From Neobacillus sp. PS2-9 (lineage in GTDB: Bacteria; Bacillota; Bacilli; Bacillales; Cytobacillaceae): DNA of 64,000 bases. Below are positions 39,092-48,426 of this stretch, one piece after another; the stretch's first letter is position 1; each line of letters starts with the position of its first letter. The notes below the pieces were generated by a model. The model saw only the letters and a program-made list of their open reading frames with translations. It did not search any database and was not told the origin of the DNA. The DNA lies in the NCBI RefSeq assembly GCF_030915525.1, contig NZ_CP133269.1:1451001-1515000 (forward strand), given 5' to 3'. The position numbers were made by a program, and so were the translations under genes.

Positions 39092-40399
39092 TTGAAAACA
39101 AATCAGCAATTGTTAAAGGTGTTTGTGGTTTTATTTTTTGGCACAGCATTTATTTTTAGCTTCTCCCATTATGGTGCCAAAGCATTTGGGACAATTTCAA
39201 ATGCTGATGGAAAGTACTCTGAAGGAACAACGATAGGGACCCTTGATGTTGCTGGTAAAACAGAGGAAGAGGCTATGAGTCTATTAGAACAGAAGTTTAT
39301 TAATTGGGTAAAGGAATCATCAATGGAGCTGCAATACGGGGAAATATCTGCCCCCATTGATTTAAATGAGTTCCATTTAGATGCAAAGCAAACCATAGAC
39401 TCTATTAAAGATGGTCAGAAAAACACCGCATTTATATCAATAGAAAAGCAGCAAATAGGAAAACAAGTGGAATTACTTTTTCCTCAAGTAAATAGTAATG
39501 ACCTTGATTTAGACAAGCTCACTCAAGAATTAAATCAGACAGCATCACAATTCGAAGCAGGTTCTCATTCCTTCAATCTTTATAACGATTATCTATTAGC
39601 TAGTCAGAATAAGGATGCTTCATTGAATACTGCTATCGTTAATTTAAATGAACTACCTATTGAGCTGCAAACGTTTATTGATAAAAATCCAAAGATTGAA
39701 ATAAAAAATGAATCTACATTTTCACTATTAGAGTTGGTAAAGAAACAAAATTTAAAAGATCCATACTCGTTAGATGTTTTAGCTACAGGAATTTATCAAG
39801 CTGTCTTGCCAACAAATATTTCAATCATAGAAAGAAATATTAGTAGTTCACTTCCTGAATATGTAACATTAGGATATGAGGCAAAAGTGAATGAAAGCAG
39901 AAATGTTGATTTAGTACTAGCTAATCCTAATAAGACAAAGTATACGCTTGAACTACGATTAGAGAATGAAAAGTTAATGGTTACATTAAAGGGCCAAAAG
40001 TTTACCTATACTTATAAAGTCAGCACAAAAGACGGACAGAAGCTTAAACCTAAAACGATTGTTCAATATAGCCCGTTGCTTCTCCCAGGAAAGACCAAGG
40101 TCCAAACACCAGGAGTGGAGGGGCAAGTGATTAAGGTATATAGAGATGTATACCAGGGTGAAGCGTTTATAAAAAGTGAGTTAATTTCAGAGGATTATTA
40201 TCCTCCAACCTATCAGGTGGAGATTCATGGTCTAGGTGGAAGTGATCAAGAGACTAGGACTGACTCTGCAACAACTAGCAGCCAGGTGAATGATGCAACT
40301 AATTCAAATGATATACAAACACAGACTGCAACAGATCAAGTCCAACAAGATTCAGCTGATAGTGATCTATGGGGAAAACCGAATGAACAACCTAAATAA
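39092..40399 (+). CDS. VanW/G5-like cell-surface protein in the pilus operon
   Basis: 435 residues, TTG start behind GGGGGAGG. An N-terminal membrane anchor or signal (VFVVLFFGTAFIFSF) is followed by an extracytoplasmic region with the TIGTLDVAGKTEEEAMSLLE pattern of YoaR/VanW-associated peptidoglycan-binding domains. A C-terminal G5-like strand region follows (LLLPGKTKVQTPGVEGQVIK and YRDVYQGEAFIKSELISEDY). The tail is Ser/Thr/Gln/Asp-rich and low in complexity. It probably sits in the wall and may help the pilus cross it; this is inferred. Twenty bases after the previous gene and 15 before pilB. Confidence 0.7.
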   Translation: MKTNQQLLKVFVVLFFGTAFIFSFSHYGAKAFGTISNADGKYSEGTTIGTLDVAGKTEEEAMSLLEQKFINWVKESSMELQYGEISAPIDLNEFHLDAKQTIDSIKDGQKNTAFISIEKQQIGKQVELLFPQVNSNDLDLDKLTQELNQTASQFEAGSHSFNLYNDYLLASQNKDASLNTAIVNLNELPIELQTFIDKNPKIEIKNESTFSLLELVKKQNLKDPYSLDVLATGIYQAVLPTNISIIERNISSSLPEYVTLGYEAKVNESRNVDLVLANPNKTKYTLELRLENEKLMVTLKGQKFTYTYKVSTKDGQKLKPKTIVQYSPLLLPGKTKVQTPGVEGQVIKVYRDVYQGEAFIKSELISEDYYPPTYQVEIHGLGGSDQETRTDSATTSSQVNDATNSNDIQTQTATDQVQQDSADSDLWGKPNEQPK

Positions 40400-40414
40400 A
40401 AGCAGGGATTAAAA

Positions 40415-42076
40415 ATGAGACAAGCTCGAAAACGCCTTGGTGATTTGTTAATTGAAGTTGGGTTAATTACCCCTGAACAACTTCAATTAACATTAGAGGA
40501 AAAATCAAAAAACCAAAAAATTGGGGAGGCTTTGCTCCAAAGAGGCTTTATTACTGAACAGCAATTAATTGAAGTACTCGAATTTCAGCTTGGTATTCCC
40601 CACATTAGCTTATTTAACTATCCTTTTGATACAAATCTCTTTTCTCTTTTTTCTAAAGAATTAGCAAGAAGAAATCTAATTATTCCTCTAAAAAGAGATG
40701 GAAATAAGCTTTATGTAGCGATGGCCAATCCAATGGATTTTATTGTGATTGACGATTTACGTCTTTCAACAGGATTTCAAATCCAGCCAGCCATTGCCAC
40801 AAAGGATGATATTCTTCGTGCCATAAATAAATATTACAACGTTGATGACGCTTTTGACGAGCTCCTTGGTGAATTGAAGCAAAATGAAAAGGGACGTATA
40901 GAAGATGTTACAGATCTTGATTCACCCATTGTCCGTCTCGTGAACCAAATTCTTTCAAATGCTGTGATTCAAAAAGCAAGTGATATCCATTTTGACCCTC
41001 AGGAAACAAAGGTTGTCGTCCGCTACCGTGTTGATGGGGTCTTACGGGTTGAACGTGTTTTGCCACGTCACATGCAAGGGGTACTGACTGCTAGAATAAA
41101 AATAATGTCAAATTTAGATATTACTGAACACAGGATTCCACAGGATGGTCGAATCAAGTTAAATCTTGATTTTCATCCTGTTGACCTTCGAGTTTCCACT
41201 CTTCCTACTGTATATGGTGAAAAAATTGTTATGCGGCTTCTTGATATGGGCTCAACATTAAATGATTTAAGTAAACTTGGATTTAACACACTTAATTTAA
41301 AACGATTTAAAGAGATGATTGAAAAGCCCACTGGCATTGTCCTAATTACAGGACCAACTGGATCAGGTAAATCATCTACACTCTATGCTGCTCTAAACAG
41401 GTTAAATGATGAAACAGTTAATATTATAACAATTGAAGACCCGGTAGAATACCAATTAGAAGGGATTAATCAAATACAGGTGAACCCAAATGTGGGTATG
41501 ACTTTTGCTGCGGGGTTAAGATCGATTCTTCGACAAGATCCGAATATTATCATGGTCGGGGAAATCCGGGATAAGGAGACAGCGGAAGTGGCTATTCGCG
41601 CATCATTAACTGGTCACTTAGTTTTAAGTACCCTTCATACAAATGATTCTATTGGAACAGTTACCAGGTTAATCGATATGGGAGTGGAACCATTCTTACT
41701 TGCCTCTTCTTTAAGTGGGATTGTGGCTCAACGTCTTGTTCGTAAAGTTTGCCGTGATTGTCAGGTATTTATAGAACCATCTAAGCGAGAGCATGAAATT
41801 TTTACAAGACGAGGAATGAAGATTGAAAAAGTAACACGTGGTAAGGGGTGTTCTTCCTGTAATATGACTGGTTATAAAGGAAGGATAGCACTTCATGAAG
41901 TGTTAGTCATCAATGACGAGATAAGTAGAGCAATGATGAATGGGGAGTCTTTTCAAAAATTAAAAGAACTTGCAACTAAAAATAAAACCATTTTCTTACT
42001 TGATGATGGCTTATTAAAAATAAAGCAAGGTTTAACAACAACCGAAGAAGTATTAAAAGTAGCAATTCTGGAGTAG
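40415..42076 (+). CDS. pilB: PilB/GspE-family pilus extension ATPase
   Basis: Powers pilin polymerisation at the cytoplasmic side of the pilus platform. The 553-residue protein has an N-terminal MshEN-type domain with two motifs of 24 residues: RLGDLLIEVGLITPEQL (starting R7) and KIGEALLQRGFITEQQL (starting K35). This tandem pattern binds c-di-GMP in MshE. The AAA-like core has Walker A GPTGSGKSSTLYAAL (about 313-320), the Asp box TIEDPVEYQLEGINQ, Walker B IIMVGEIRDKETAE, the His box, and a four-cysteine zinc site (CRDCQVF and CSSCNMTGYKGR). It belongs to the main pilus operon. Confidence 0.93.
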   Translation: MRQARKRLGDLLIEVGLITPEQLQLTLEEKSKNQKIGEALLQRGFITEQQLIEVLEFQLGIPHISLFNYPFDTNLFSLFSKELARRNLIIPLKRDGNKLYVAMANPMDFIVIDDLRLSTGFQIQPAIATKDDILRAINKYYNVDDAFDELLGELKQNEKGRIEDVTDLDSPIVRLVNQILSNAVIQKASDIHFDPQETKVVVRYRVDGVLRVERVLPRHMQGVLTARIKIMSNLDITEHRIPQDGRIKLNLDFHPVDLRVSTLPTVYGEKIVMRLLDMGSTLNDLSKLGFNTLNLKRFKEMIEKPTGIVLITGPTGSGKSSTLYAALNRLNDETVNIITIEDPVEYQLEGINQIQVNPNVGMTFAAGLRSILRQDPNIIMVGEIRDKETAEVAIRASLTGHLVLSTLHTNDSIGTVTRLIDMGVEPFLLASSLSGIVAQRLVRKVCRDCQVFIEPSKREHEIFTRRGMKIEKVTRGKGCSSCNMTGYKGRIALHEVLVINDEISRAMMNGESFQKLKELATKNKTIFLLDDGLLKIKQGLTTTEEVLKVAILE

Positions 42077-42082
42077 GAGTAA

Positions 42083-43138
42083 ATGAGCATGAAAGAAAAA
42101 ATAGATGCGATCTTAAGGGCAGCAATTGAATATAAAGCTTCCGATGTTCATTTAACTGTCGGAGTGCCGCCGGTCATGCGTATAAATGGTGATTTAAGAA
42201 GGTATGGGTCAGACAAATTGCTACAAGATGACACCGAGGCAATGGCACATGCCATTATTCCAGATAATATGTGGGATATTTTTAAAGAAAAAGGGGAGCT
42301 TGATTTCTCTTATGGTGTTCCGGGTAGCTCACGATTCCGTGTAAATGCGTATCACCAACGAAAAAGTGTTTCTTTAGCCCTAAGGGTTGTTGCTTCAAAG
42401 GTTCCCTCAATTGAAGACTTAGATTTACCTGAAATTGTATCTAAGCTAGTAGAAAAGCCTCAAGGTCTTATTCTTGTAACTGGTCCTACAGGGAGCGGAA
42501 AATCAACGACACTTGCTTCTATGATTGATTATATGAACCGTACGATGCGAAAGCATATCATTACTCTAGAGGATCCAATCGAGTATCTGCATCGTCATGG
42601 AAACTCGATTATTGACCAACGAGAAGTAGGATTTGATACAAATAACTATGCCAGTGGCTTAAAAGCAGCGCTTAGACAAGACCCTGATGTTATTCTTGTT
42701 GGAGAGATGCGTGACCTGGAGACGATGTCAATTGCAATCACAGCAGCAGAAACCGGGCATCTTGTACTGGGAACGCTCCATACTTCAAGTGCACCGACGA
42801 CTATAAACCGGATTATCGATGTGTTTCCTTCAGGACAGCAACCACAAATACGTATACAGTTAGCGTCTGTGTTAGTCGGTGTCATTTCTCAACGATTATT
42901 CCCGACTATTGACAAAAAAGGAAGAAAAGCTGCCACTGAGATATTGGTTAATAATGCTGCAATTGCTAACCTAATCAGAAATGAGAAAATCCATCAAATT
43001 CAAAGTACGATGCAAACTTCCCGTGCCCAGGGAATGCATACGCTCGAGATGAGTATTAGAGATCTAATTGATAGAAGTGTGATTCAAAAGGAAGCCGCTT
43101 CACAATACTTGCATGAAAAGATGATGATGAATGGCTAG
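42083..43138 (+). CDS. pilT: PilT retraction ATPase
   Basis: Drives pilus depolymerisation, as in twitching motility and DNA uptake by pili. The 351 residues are typical for PilT and lack the PilB N-domain and zinc site. It shows ASDVHLTVGVPPVMRINGDL near the start, Walker A GPTGSGKSTTLASMID (about 134-141), Asp box LEDPIEYLHRHGNSII, Walker B VILVGEMRDLETMS, and HLVLGTLHTSSA. ATG 42089 is a close alternative start with better spacing. Its presence beside PilB suggests retractable type IVa-like pili. Confidence 0.93.
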   Translation: MSMKEKIDAILRAAIEYKASDVHLTVGVPPVMRINGDLRRYGSDKLLQDDTEAMAHAIIPDNMWDIFKEKGELDFSYGVPGSSRFRVNAYHQRKSVSLALRVVASKVPSIEDLDLPEIVSKLVEKPQGLILVTGPTGSGKSTTLASMIDYMNRTMRKHIITLEDPIEYLHRHGNSIIDQREVGFDTNNYASGLKAALRQDPDVILVGEMRDLETMSIAITAAETGHLVLGTLHTSSAPTTINRIIDVFPSGQQPQIRIQLASVLVGVISQRLFPTIDKKGRKAATEILVNNAAIANLIRNEKIHQIQSTMQTSRAQGMHTLEMSIRDLIDRSVIQKEAASQYLHEKMMMNG

Positions 43139-44348
43139 ATTTAAATATTCTGGACGTGATCGAAAAGGTAAGCGGCAGGGCACTATAACTGCTGGGTCAA
43201 AAAGGGAAGCAATGATGAAGCTTAAGGAAGAGGGAATCAGGGTTATTGAAATGAATGAAGTTCCTGAAACCTTGTTTACGAAAGATATCTCAATTGGTAA
43301 TCCGGTAAAGCTTCAGCACTTTGTCATATATTTAAGGCAATTTTCTACGTTAATTAAAGCAGGGGTAACAGTTGTTGAAGCAACATCCATTCTAGCTTCT
43401 CAAACAGAAAGTAAGGGGCTAAAAAAGGCTTTGATTGATGTGGAGCAGGAACTACGTGAAGGGAACCCACTTTCTGATGCTGTAGCAAAGCATAAGAAAA
43501 TATTTACTCCAATGTTTATTAATATGGTAAAGGCAGGAGAAATAAGTGGGAATTTGGATGAAACACTAGACAGATTGGCGGATCATTTTGAAAAGCAACA
43601 CTATACAATTCAGAAGATAAAGTCAGCTTTATCCTATCCAATTGCTGTTGGAGTCATTGCAATAGCAGTTGTAATATTTTTACTTATTGCCGTTGTACCC
43701 ACATTTGTTTCGATGTTTGATGATATGGGAGGAGAACTGCCTGGAATTACGAAGTTTGTTCTTGCTGCAAGTGGCTTTATGCAATCGTTTTGGTGGTTAG
43801 TGGCTGTAATTATTTTTGGCTTTATAGTCTTATTTACCTATTTGAAGAGCAATATGAAGACAAAATATTATCTAGATTATATGTTATTGAGGATGCCTAT
43901 TTTTGGAAAGCTACTTCAAAAAGCTGCACTTTCAAGAATGATGAGAACGCTAAGCTCATTATTTTCAAGTTCTGTTCCAATTCTGCAAGCAATGGCTATT
44001 GTTGAAAAAGTTGTCGAGAATGAGGTACTTTCAAGTGTAATTCGAGAATCCAGGGATTCACTCGAAAAAGGTCGTTCAATGTCTGAGCCAATGCAAAAAC
44101 ATTGGGCATTCCCACCTTTGGTAACTCAAATGATTGCCATAGGAGAAGAAACGGGTGCTTTGGATGCAATGTTATCTAAGATTGCTGAATTCTATGAGAA
44201 AGAAGTAGAAACAGGTACTGACCAATTAAAATCGTTAATAGAACCAATAATGATAGTCCTTTTAGCCGGGCTTGTGGGGACAATTGTAACTTCCATTATG
44301 GTTCCAATGTTTAGCATGTTCGACCAATTTCAACAAATGAATCAGTAA
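43131..44348 (+). CDS. pilC: PilC/GspF inner-membrane platform protein
   Basis: Membrane platform on which PilB and PilT act. The 405 residues show two GspF domains. Domain 1 starts with LRQFSTLIKAGVTVVEA and domain 2 with KAALSRMMRTLSSLFSSSVP. Membrane helices lie at about 166-195, 222-240 and 370-395 (IEPIMIVLLAGLVGTIVTSI). GEISGNLDETLDRLADHFEK and GEETGALDAMLSKIAEFYEK are the paired family motifs. It overlaps pilT by eight bases. Confidence 0.94.
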   Translation: MARFKYSGRDRKGKRQGTITAGSKREAMMKLKEEGIRVIEMNEVPETLFTKDISIGNPVKLQHFVIYLRQFSTLIKAGVTVVEATSILASQTESKGLKKALIDVEQELREGNPLSDAVAKHKKIFTPMFINMVKAGEISGNLDETLDRLADHFEKQHYTIQKIKSALSYPIAVGVIAIAVVIFLLIAVVPTFVSMFDDMGGELPGITKFVLAASGFMQSFWWLVAVIIFGFIVLFTYLKSNMKTKYYLDYMLLRMPIFGKLLQKAALSRMMRTLSSLFSSSVPILQAMAIVEKVVENEVLSSVIRESRDSLEKGRSMSEPMQKHWAFPPLVTQMIAIGEETGALDAMLSKIAEFYEKEVETGTDQLKSLIEPIMIVLLAGLVGTIVTSIMVPMFSMFDQFQQMNQ

Positions 44349-44481
44349 CAGACGTAAAAATATAAAAGATGATGAAATGTGACAAAATACCCAAAAAATC
44401 TCTTTTCATATATCTGTAAATTAATGTATACTACAAGAGATAATATTACTAGGTTCATAGAACCGTTAAGGAGATGAAAAT

Positions 44482-45000
44482 ATGTTACAAAAGTTAAAAA
44501 ATAAGTTAAAAGATCAACGAGGTTTAACATTAATTGAATTACTTGCAGTTATTGTTATTTTAGGTATTATTGCAGCTATTGCAGTCCCTTCAATTTTAGG
44601 TCTAATAGACAACTCTAAAAAAGATGCTCATGTTGCAAACGCACAACAAATGGTTAACTCAGCAAAAACAGCCGTAGCTAGCGATAATAGTTTAATTCCT
44701 GCTGATGGTACCCCGGTCTATTTATCATTAGATTATTTAGTCAAAAATGATTATCTTGAAGATATGAAAGATGCTGATGATACAACTGTTGCATATGTGA
44801 AAACTGGTTCCACCTATACTGCTGGAACTACAGTATTAACTACTGCTCTTACTGATGGTTCCTTTGTAAAAGTTGAAAAAGTAACTAAAGGACTTAAATA
44901 TAGTGTTAAATTATTGGGTTCAAAGAGAAATATACCTCTCACTGAATCAACATTACTAAAAAGACCTGTAGTTGCTGATAATGTTGCTGGTACAAAATAA
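44482..45000 (+). CDS. pilA: Major type IV prepilin
   Basis: 172 residues. The leader MLQKLKNKLKDQRG is followed by LTLIELLAVIVILGIIAA: cleavage is expected after G14 and the mature protein has Glu at position 5. The hydrophobic N-terminal helix is followed by a small, Thr/Lys/Asp-rich soluble domain without cysteines. A 133-base gap before it, with a TATACT -10-like element near 44431, suggests its own promoter and higher expression than the machine genes. AAGGAGATG precedes the ATG. Confidence 0.9.
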   Translation: MLQKLKNKLKDQRGLTLIELLAVIVILGIIAAIAVPSILGLIDNSKKDAHVANAQQMVNSAKTAVASDNSLIPADGTPVYLSLDYLVKNDYLEDMKDADDTTVAYVKTGSTYTAGTTVLTTALTDGSFVKVEKVTKGLKYSVKLLGSKRNIPLTESTLLKRPVVADNVAGTK

Positions 45001-45024
45001 AATAATTTATTATGGTAATTAAAA

Positions 45025-45789
45025 ATGAATATTTTTCTTTATTTATATTTATTAATTCTGGGTTTGGTATTTGGTTCGTTTTATAATGTAGTAGGCTTAA
45101 GGGTTCCAGTAAAAAAATCAATAGTAGCTCCACGCTCGGCTTGTCCAACCTGTGGGCATCAATTAAGATCCTACGAACTAATACCAGTACTATCTTATCT
45201 GCTCCAAAAAGGGAAATGCCGCGGCTGTCAGTCGCGGATTTCTCCTATATATCCGACTATGGAACTGCTTACGGGTATCCTATTTGCGACAGCTCCATTA
45301 GTTGTTGGATGGTCTAGTGAATTAGTCCTAGCGTTAACACTAATTTCTATGTTTATCATTATCATAGTTTCAGATATTCACTATATGATCATCCCTGATA
45401 AAATTCTCATCTGGTTTGCAGGGATTTTTTTATTGGAACGGATTATTTGGCCGTTACACCCATGGTGGGACAGCTTGGCAGGTGCAGTCGCTGGTTTTGT
45501 CCTACTACTAATTATCGCACTTGTCAGCAAAGGCGGTATGGGCTTTGGTGATGTTAAACTGTACGCGTTACTAGGTTTCGTTTTAGGTTTCAAACTAGTA
45601 CTTATGTCCTTCTTTCTTTCGACATTATACGGTGCAGTTCTTGGTGGATTAGCACTGTTGTTTAGAATTGTCAAAAGGCGTCAGCCGATACCTTTTGGAC
45701 CTTTTATAGCAGCGGGAACCTTGTCCGCTTATTATTGGGGATCGGAAATGATTGAACTTTATATACGTTTTCTTAATCAAGGATTTTAA
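45025..45789 (+). CDS. pilD: Prepilin peptidase/methyltransferase, PilD/ComC type
   Basis: Cuts prepilin leaders at the inner membrane and methylates the new N-terminus. 254 residues, polytopic. The cytoplasmic zinc loop shows two CxxC pairs (CPTCGHQL and CRGCQSRISPIYP). The two catalytic aspartates are in IIIVSDIHYMIIPD and the GxGD motif GGMGFGDVKLYALLG. It lies between folC and spoIIB, where B. subtilis has comC, so it is probably the comC orthologue and may also process competence pseudopilins. The ribosome site is weak. Confidence 0.93.
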   Translation: MNIFLYLYLLILGLVFGSFYNVVGLRVPVKKSIVAPRSACPTCGHQLRSYELIPVLSYLLQKGKCRGCQSRISPIYPTMELLTGILFATAPLVVGWSSELVLALTLISMFIIIIVSDIHYMIIPDKILIWFAGIFLLERIIWPLHPWWDSLAGAVAGFVLLLIIALVSKGGMGFGDVKLYALLGFVLGFKLVLMSFFLSTLYGAVLGGLALLFRIVKRRQPIPFGPFIAAGTLSAYYWGSEMIELYIRFLNQGF

Positions 45790-45805
45790 CTAAGGGGTTT
45801 TTTAC

Positions 45806-46792
45806 ATGGCTTTTTCCCTCTTCTCATCCAAAAACCGAATAATTAATCTAGTACTAAATGACCACTCTATTCGCTATGTGGAACTGAAACAAGCGAATCT
45901 CCCAACAGCTCAGAAATGGGGAGAGCGTTTTTTGCCACCAGGAATTATTTGCGACGGTAAAATTGCCGATATGGAATCGTTAGTGAATATTTTGGATGAG
46001 TGCATTGATGAATGGAAAATTCAACGACGTCAAATCCGTTTTGTTGTTCCAGACCAACTGGTCATCATCCGCAAGGTTTCCGTGCCTGCTGATATTCAAG
46101 AGGATGAAATAAAGGGGTATCTTTATCTAGAGCTTGGTTCTAGTATTCACTTGCCGTTTGAGGAACCAATATTTGATTACTACTTGCTTTCACAAAATGA
46201 AAAAACAAAAGATCTTCTTTTATTTGCAGCACCTGAACAATATGTGATGGAATATGCAAACTTATTTTCCAGCTTAAAGCTGACACCTGTAGCTGCGGAT
46301 ATTTCTCCGTTGGCACTTTACCGCTTATATCATCAGCTCGGACATGGAAATGAGAGCGAGAACCTTTTCATGATTCAGTTTGATTTAACGAGTGTTAATT
46401 TATGTATTTTTGAAGGAGCTGTTCCTATAGTCATGCGTCCGTTTGCCCTTCCGTTTAACTTAGACCATTGGGAAATACGACATGACAATATGGGAACCAT
46501 GGACTTTAAATACACAGGTGAAGCGGATGAATTAGTTATCCAGTTTGAAGATATTTTAAAAGAGTTAAGTAAATTGCTAGATTTTTATCGGTATGCACTA
46601 AACAAAGAGAAACATGATATATCCAAGTTTCTGTTAGTCGGTGATCATCCGATGATCCAGGCTGTAACTGAAGAAATGAGAGAGAGATTTGAAACTCCTG
46701 TAATACGGTTGGCGCATGACCCGGAAATAAAAGGAAGCGTGCCGGCAAATTTATTACTATCACTAGGTCTCGCTTTAAAAGAGGTGAATTAA
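45806..46792 (+). CDS. pilM: PilM-like actin-fold pilus assembly protein
   Basis: A cytoplasmic actin-like protein that binds the N-terminus of PilN and links the alignment complex to the ATPases. 328 residues, no membrane helix. It begins IINLVLNDHSIRYVELKQ, continues with the RQIRFVVPDQLVIIRKVSVP stretch and LEDFRYALNKEK-like spacing before KFLLVGDHPMIQ. The motif match is moderate, but the following PilN- and PilO-like genes make the assignment firm. It starts 16 bases after pilD. Confidence 0.85.
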   Translation: MAFSLFSSKNRIINLVLNDHSIRYVELKQANLPTAQKWGERFLPPGIICDGKIADMESLVNILDECIDEWKIQRRQIRFVVPDQLVIIRKVSVPADIQEDEIKGYLYLELGSSIHLPFEEPIFDYYLLSQNEKTKDLLLFAAPEQYVMEYANLFSSLKLTPVAADISPLALYRLYHQLGHGNESENLFMIQFDLTSVNLCIFEGAVPIVMRPFALPFNLDHWEIRHDNMGTMDFKYTGEADELVIQFEDILKELSKLLDFYRYALNKEKHDISKFLLVGDHPMIQAVTEEMRERFETPVIRLAHDPEIKGSVPANLLLSLGLALKEVN

Positions 46793-46796
46793 TGCA

Positions 46797-47606
46797 ATGC
46801 TAGTTGAAATTAACCTGCTTCCACAGAAGGAACCGAAAAAATTTAGCTTTTTCATACTGATTGCAGGACTACTTGCGTTATTCATTCTCATTGGTGGCTA
46901 TTATTTTTGGCAAACCCAATCCATTAATGACGAGATAGCATCCCTAGATAAACAAATTACGATGACCAAAAAAATTGCTGATAAAGAACAGCAAAACAGT
47001 GATACAGTGGCATCTACTAGTTCTGTGAGTCAATTGAAAAGTGCCATTGAGTGGGCAAGTGACTATCCTCTTCAAACAGTACCAGTCATGCAGCACTTAA
47101 CATCGTTATTGCCAGAACGTGGCTTTATTCAATCCTTTGCCTATACTGAGGCCGGAACCGTTACGCTTACGGTTCAATTTGATAGCGCTAGAGAGGCAGC
47201 CTACTTTTTAGATAGTTTACACGAGTCTAAATGGATTGATGAGGCTAGTCTTAGCTCACTATCAACGGCACAATCTGAATCAGAAACTACTGCTGCTAAT
47301 GCTACCGCAGCTTCAAATAGCACATCAACTACAACGAATCCGAAAACAAGTGCTAATCAGACAACAACAGCTACAACAACTGTTGAGGGGCAGAACAACA
47401 CGACAGTTGGGACATCCGACCAAACTGCACAAAGCAACACAGCAACTACAACCAATCAAACGAATGTAACAACAGCCACAACTAGTTCAACAATTAAAAA
47501 GTCAACCAACTATCTTCCTCGCTATACAGGACAGTTTGAAATCAAGTTTAACAAGGAAGAGATCAAGAAAAGCAAGAAGGATGGGGAAGGAGTGAAGGGC
47601 TCATGA
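46797..47606 (+). CDS. pilN: PilN-like pilus assembly protein with Thr/Asn/Gln-rich insert
   Basis: A bitopic membrane protein that pairs with PilO and, through its N-terminus, with PilM. The 269 residues start MLVEINLLPQKEPKK, the classic PilN opening that docks into PilM, then one helix (about 17-37) and a ferredoxin-like outside domain to about residue 155. Residues 160-245 are a Thr/Asn/Ser/Gln-rich low-complexity stretch not typical of PilN, before a short structured end. The stop overlaps pilO. Confidence 0.85.
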   Translation: MLVEINLLPQKEPKKFSFFILIAGLLALFILIGGYYFWQTQSINDEIASLDKQITMTKKIADKEQQNSDTVASTSSVSQLKSAIEWASDYPLQTVPVMQHLTSLLPERGFIQSFAYTEAGTVTLTVQFDSAREAAYFLDSLHESKWIDEASLSSLSTAQSESETTAANATAASNSTSTTTNPKTSANQTTTATTTVEGQNNTTVGTSDQTAQSNTATTTNQTNVTTATTSSTIKKSTNYLPRYTGQFEIKFNKEEIKKSKKDGEGVKGS

Positions 47607-48382
47607 GGCTTTATCTCTCTAAAAAACACAAGTTGATTGTAGCCGTCGGTGTTCTTTTGCTTGTGTTACTCATCGTCTATGCTCAATTCTTTTCGTTAAC
47701 ACCTTTGAAGTCTGACTTAGGCATTAAGCAGCAGGAATTAAAGTCAGAGCAAAAGCTGTTGGATATTGTCAGTCAAAAAAAGGCGGCTTCCGCCAAAACG
47801 ACAACGGTTGACACTAAGGAGCTTCAGAAAAAGCTTCCTGTTGGTCCACTTCAGGAACAGTTTATTTTGGACCTAGAAAAAGCTGAAAATGTTTCAAATA
47901 GTCAAATCCTGTCTATGGGGTTTGCGAAGGATGCAGATGTTGCGCTTACAAGTGACCAAGCAGCTGCCGATTCAAATGCTGCCCAAGCTACAACGACAAA
48001 CACTGTACAAACAACAGCGGCAGACCCAAATGCTGCTCAAACTCAACAGCCGGTTACCCCTGTACCCGCAGGATTAAAAAAAATGACTGTCCAGTTGAGT
48101 GTGGAATCACCGAAATATGAGGATTTAGAAAAATTTATCAAAACGTTGGAATCCTTACAACGATTAGTGGTAGTTGAGGCTATTACCTATTCAGGTGGCC
48201 AAGAAATCACCAGTCTGGGTCAGGATGACGCACCTATTAGCTACAGCCTAACAGTTTCAGCTTTTTATATGCCAACTCTAGCTGATTTAGCTGCAGAACA
48301 GCCAACGATCGATGCACCGGCACCAGCGGGTAAGGATAACCCATTAAGTCAGTTTCCTTCAACCGCACAAACACAGCCGTAA
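47603..48382 (+). CDS. pilO: PilO-like pilus assembly protein
   Basis: Partner of PilN in the membrane alignment complex. 259 residues: short basic N-terminus, one helix (about 10-29, LIVAVGVLLLVLLIVYAQFF), a coiled coil (KQQELKSEQKLLDIVSQKK) and a ferredoxin-like domain interrupted by an Ala/Thr/Gln-rich stretch (residues 115-150) and ending VSAFYMPTLADLAAEQP. Overlaps pilN by four bases. Last gene of the pilus operon, with a terminator 44 bases on. No secretin gene (PilQ) is present, as expected for a Gram-positive cell. Confidence 0.83.
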   Translation: MRLYLSKKHKLIVAVGVLLLVLLIVYAQFFSLTPLKSDLGIKQQELKSEQKLLDIVSQKKAASAKTTTVDTKELQKKLPVGPLQEQFILDLEKAENVSNSQILSMGFAKDADVALTSDQAAADSNAAQATTTNTVQTTAADPNAAQTQQPVTPVPAGLKKMTVQLSVESPKYEDLEKFIKTLESLQRLVVVEAITYSGGQEITSLGQDDAPISYSLTVSAFYMPTLADLAAEQPTIDAPAPAGKDNPLSQFPSTAQTQP

Positions 48383-48426
48383 TTAACAACACTGCGAACT
48401 TACAAATAATTTGACGAAAGTCTACG

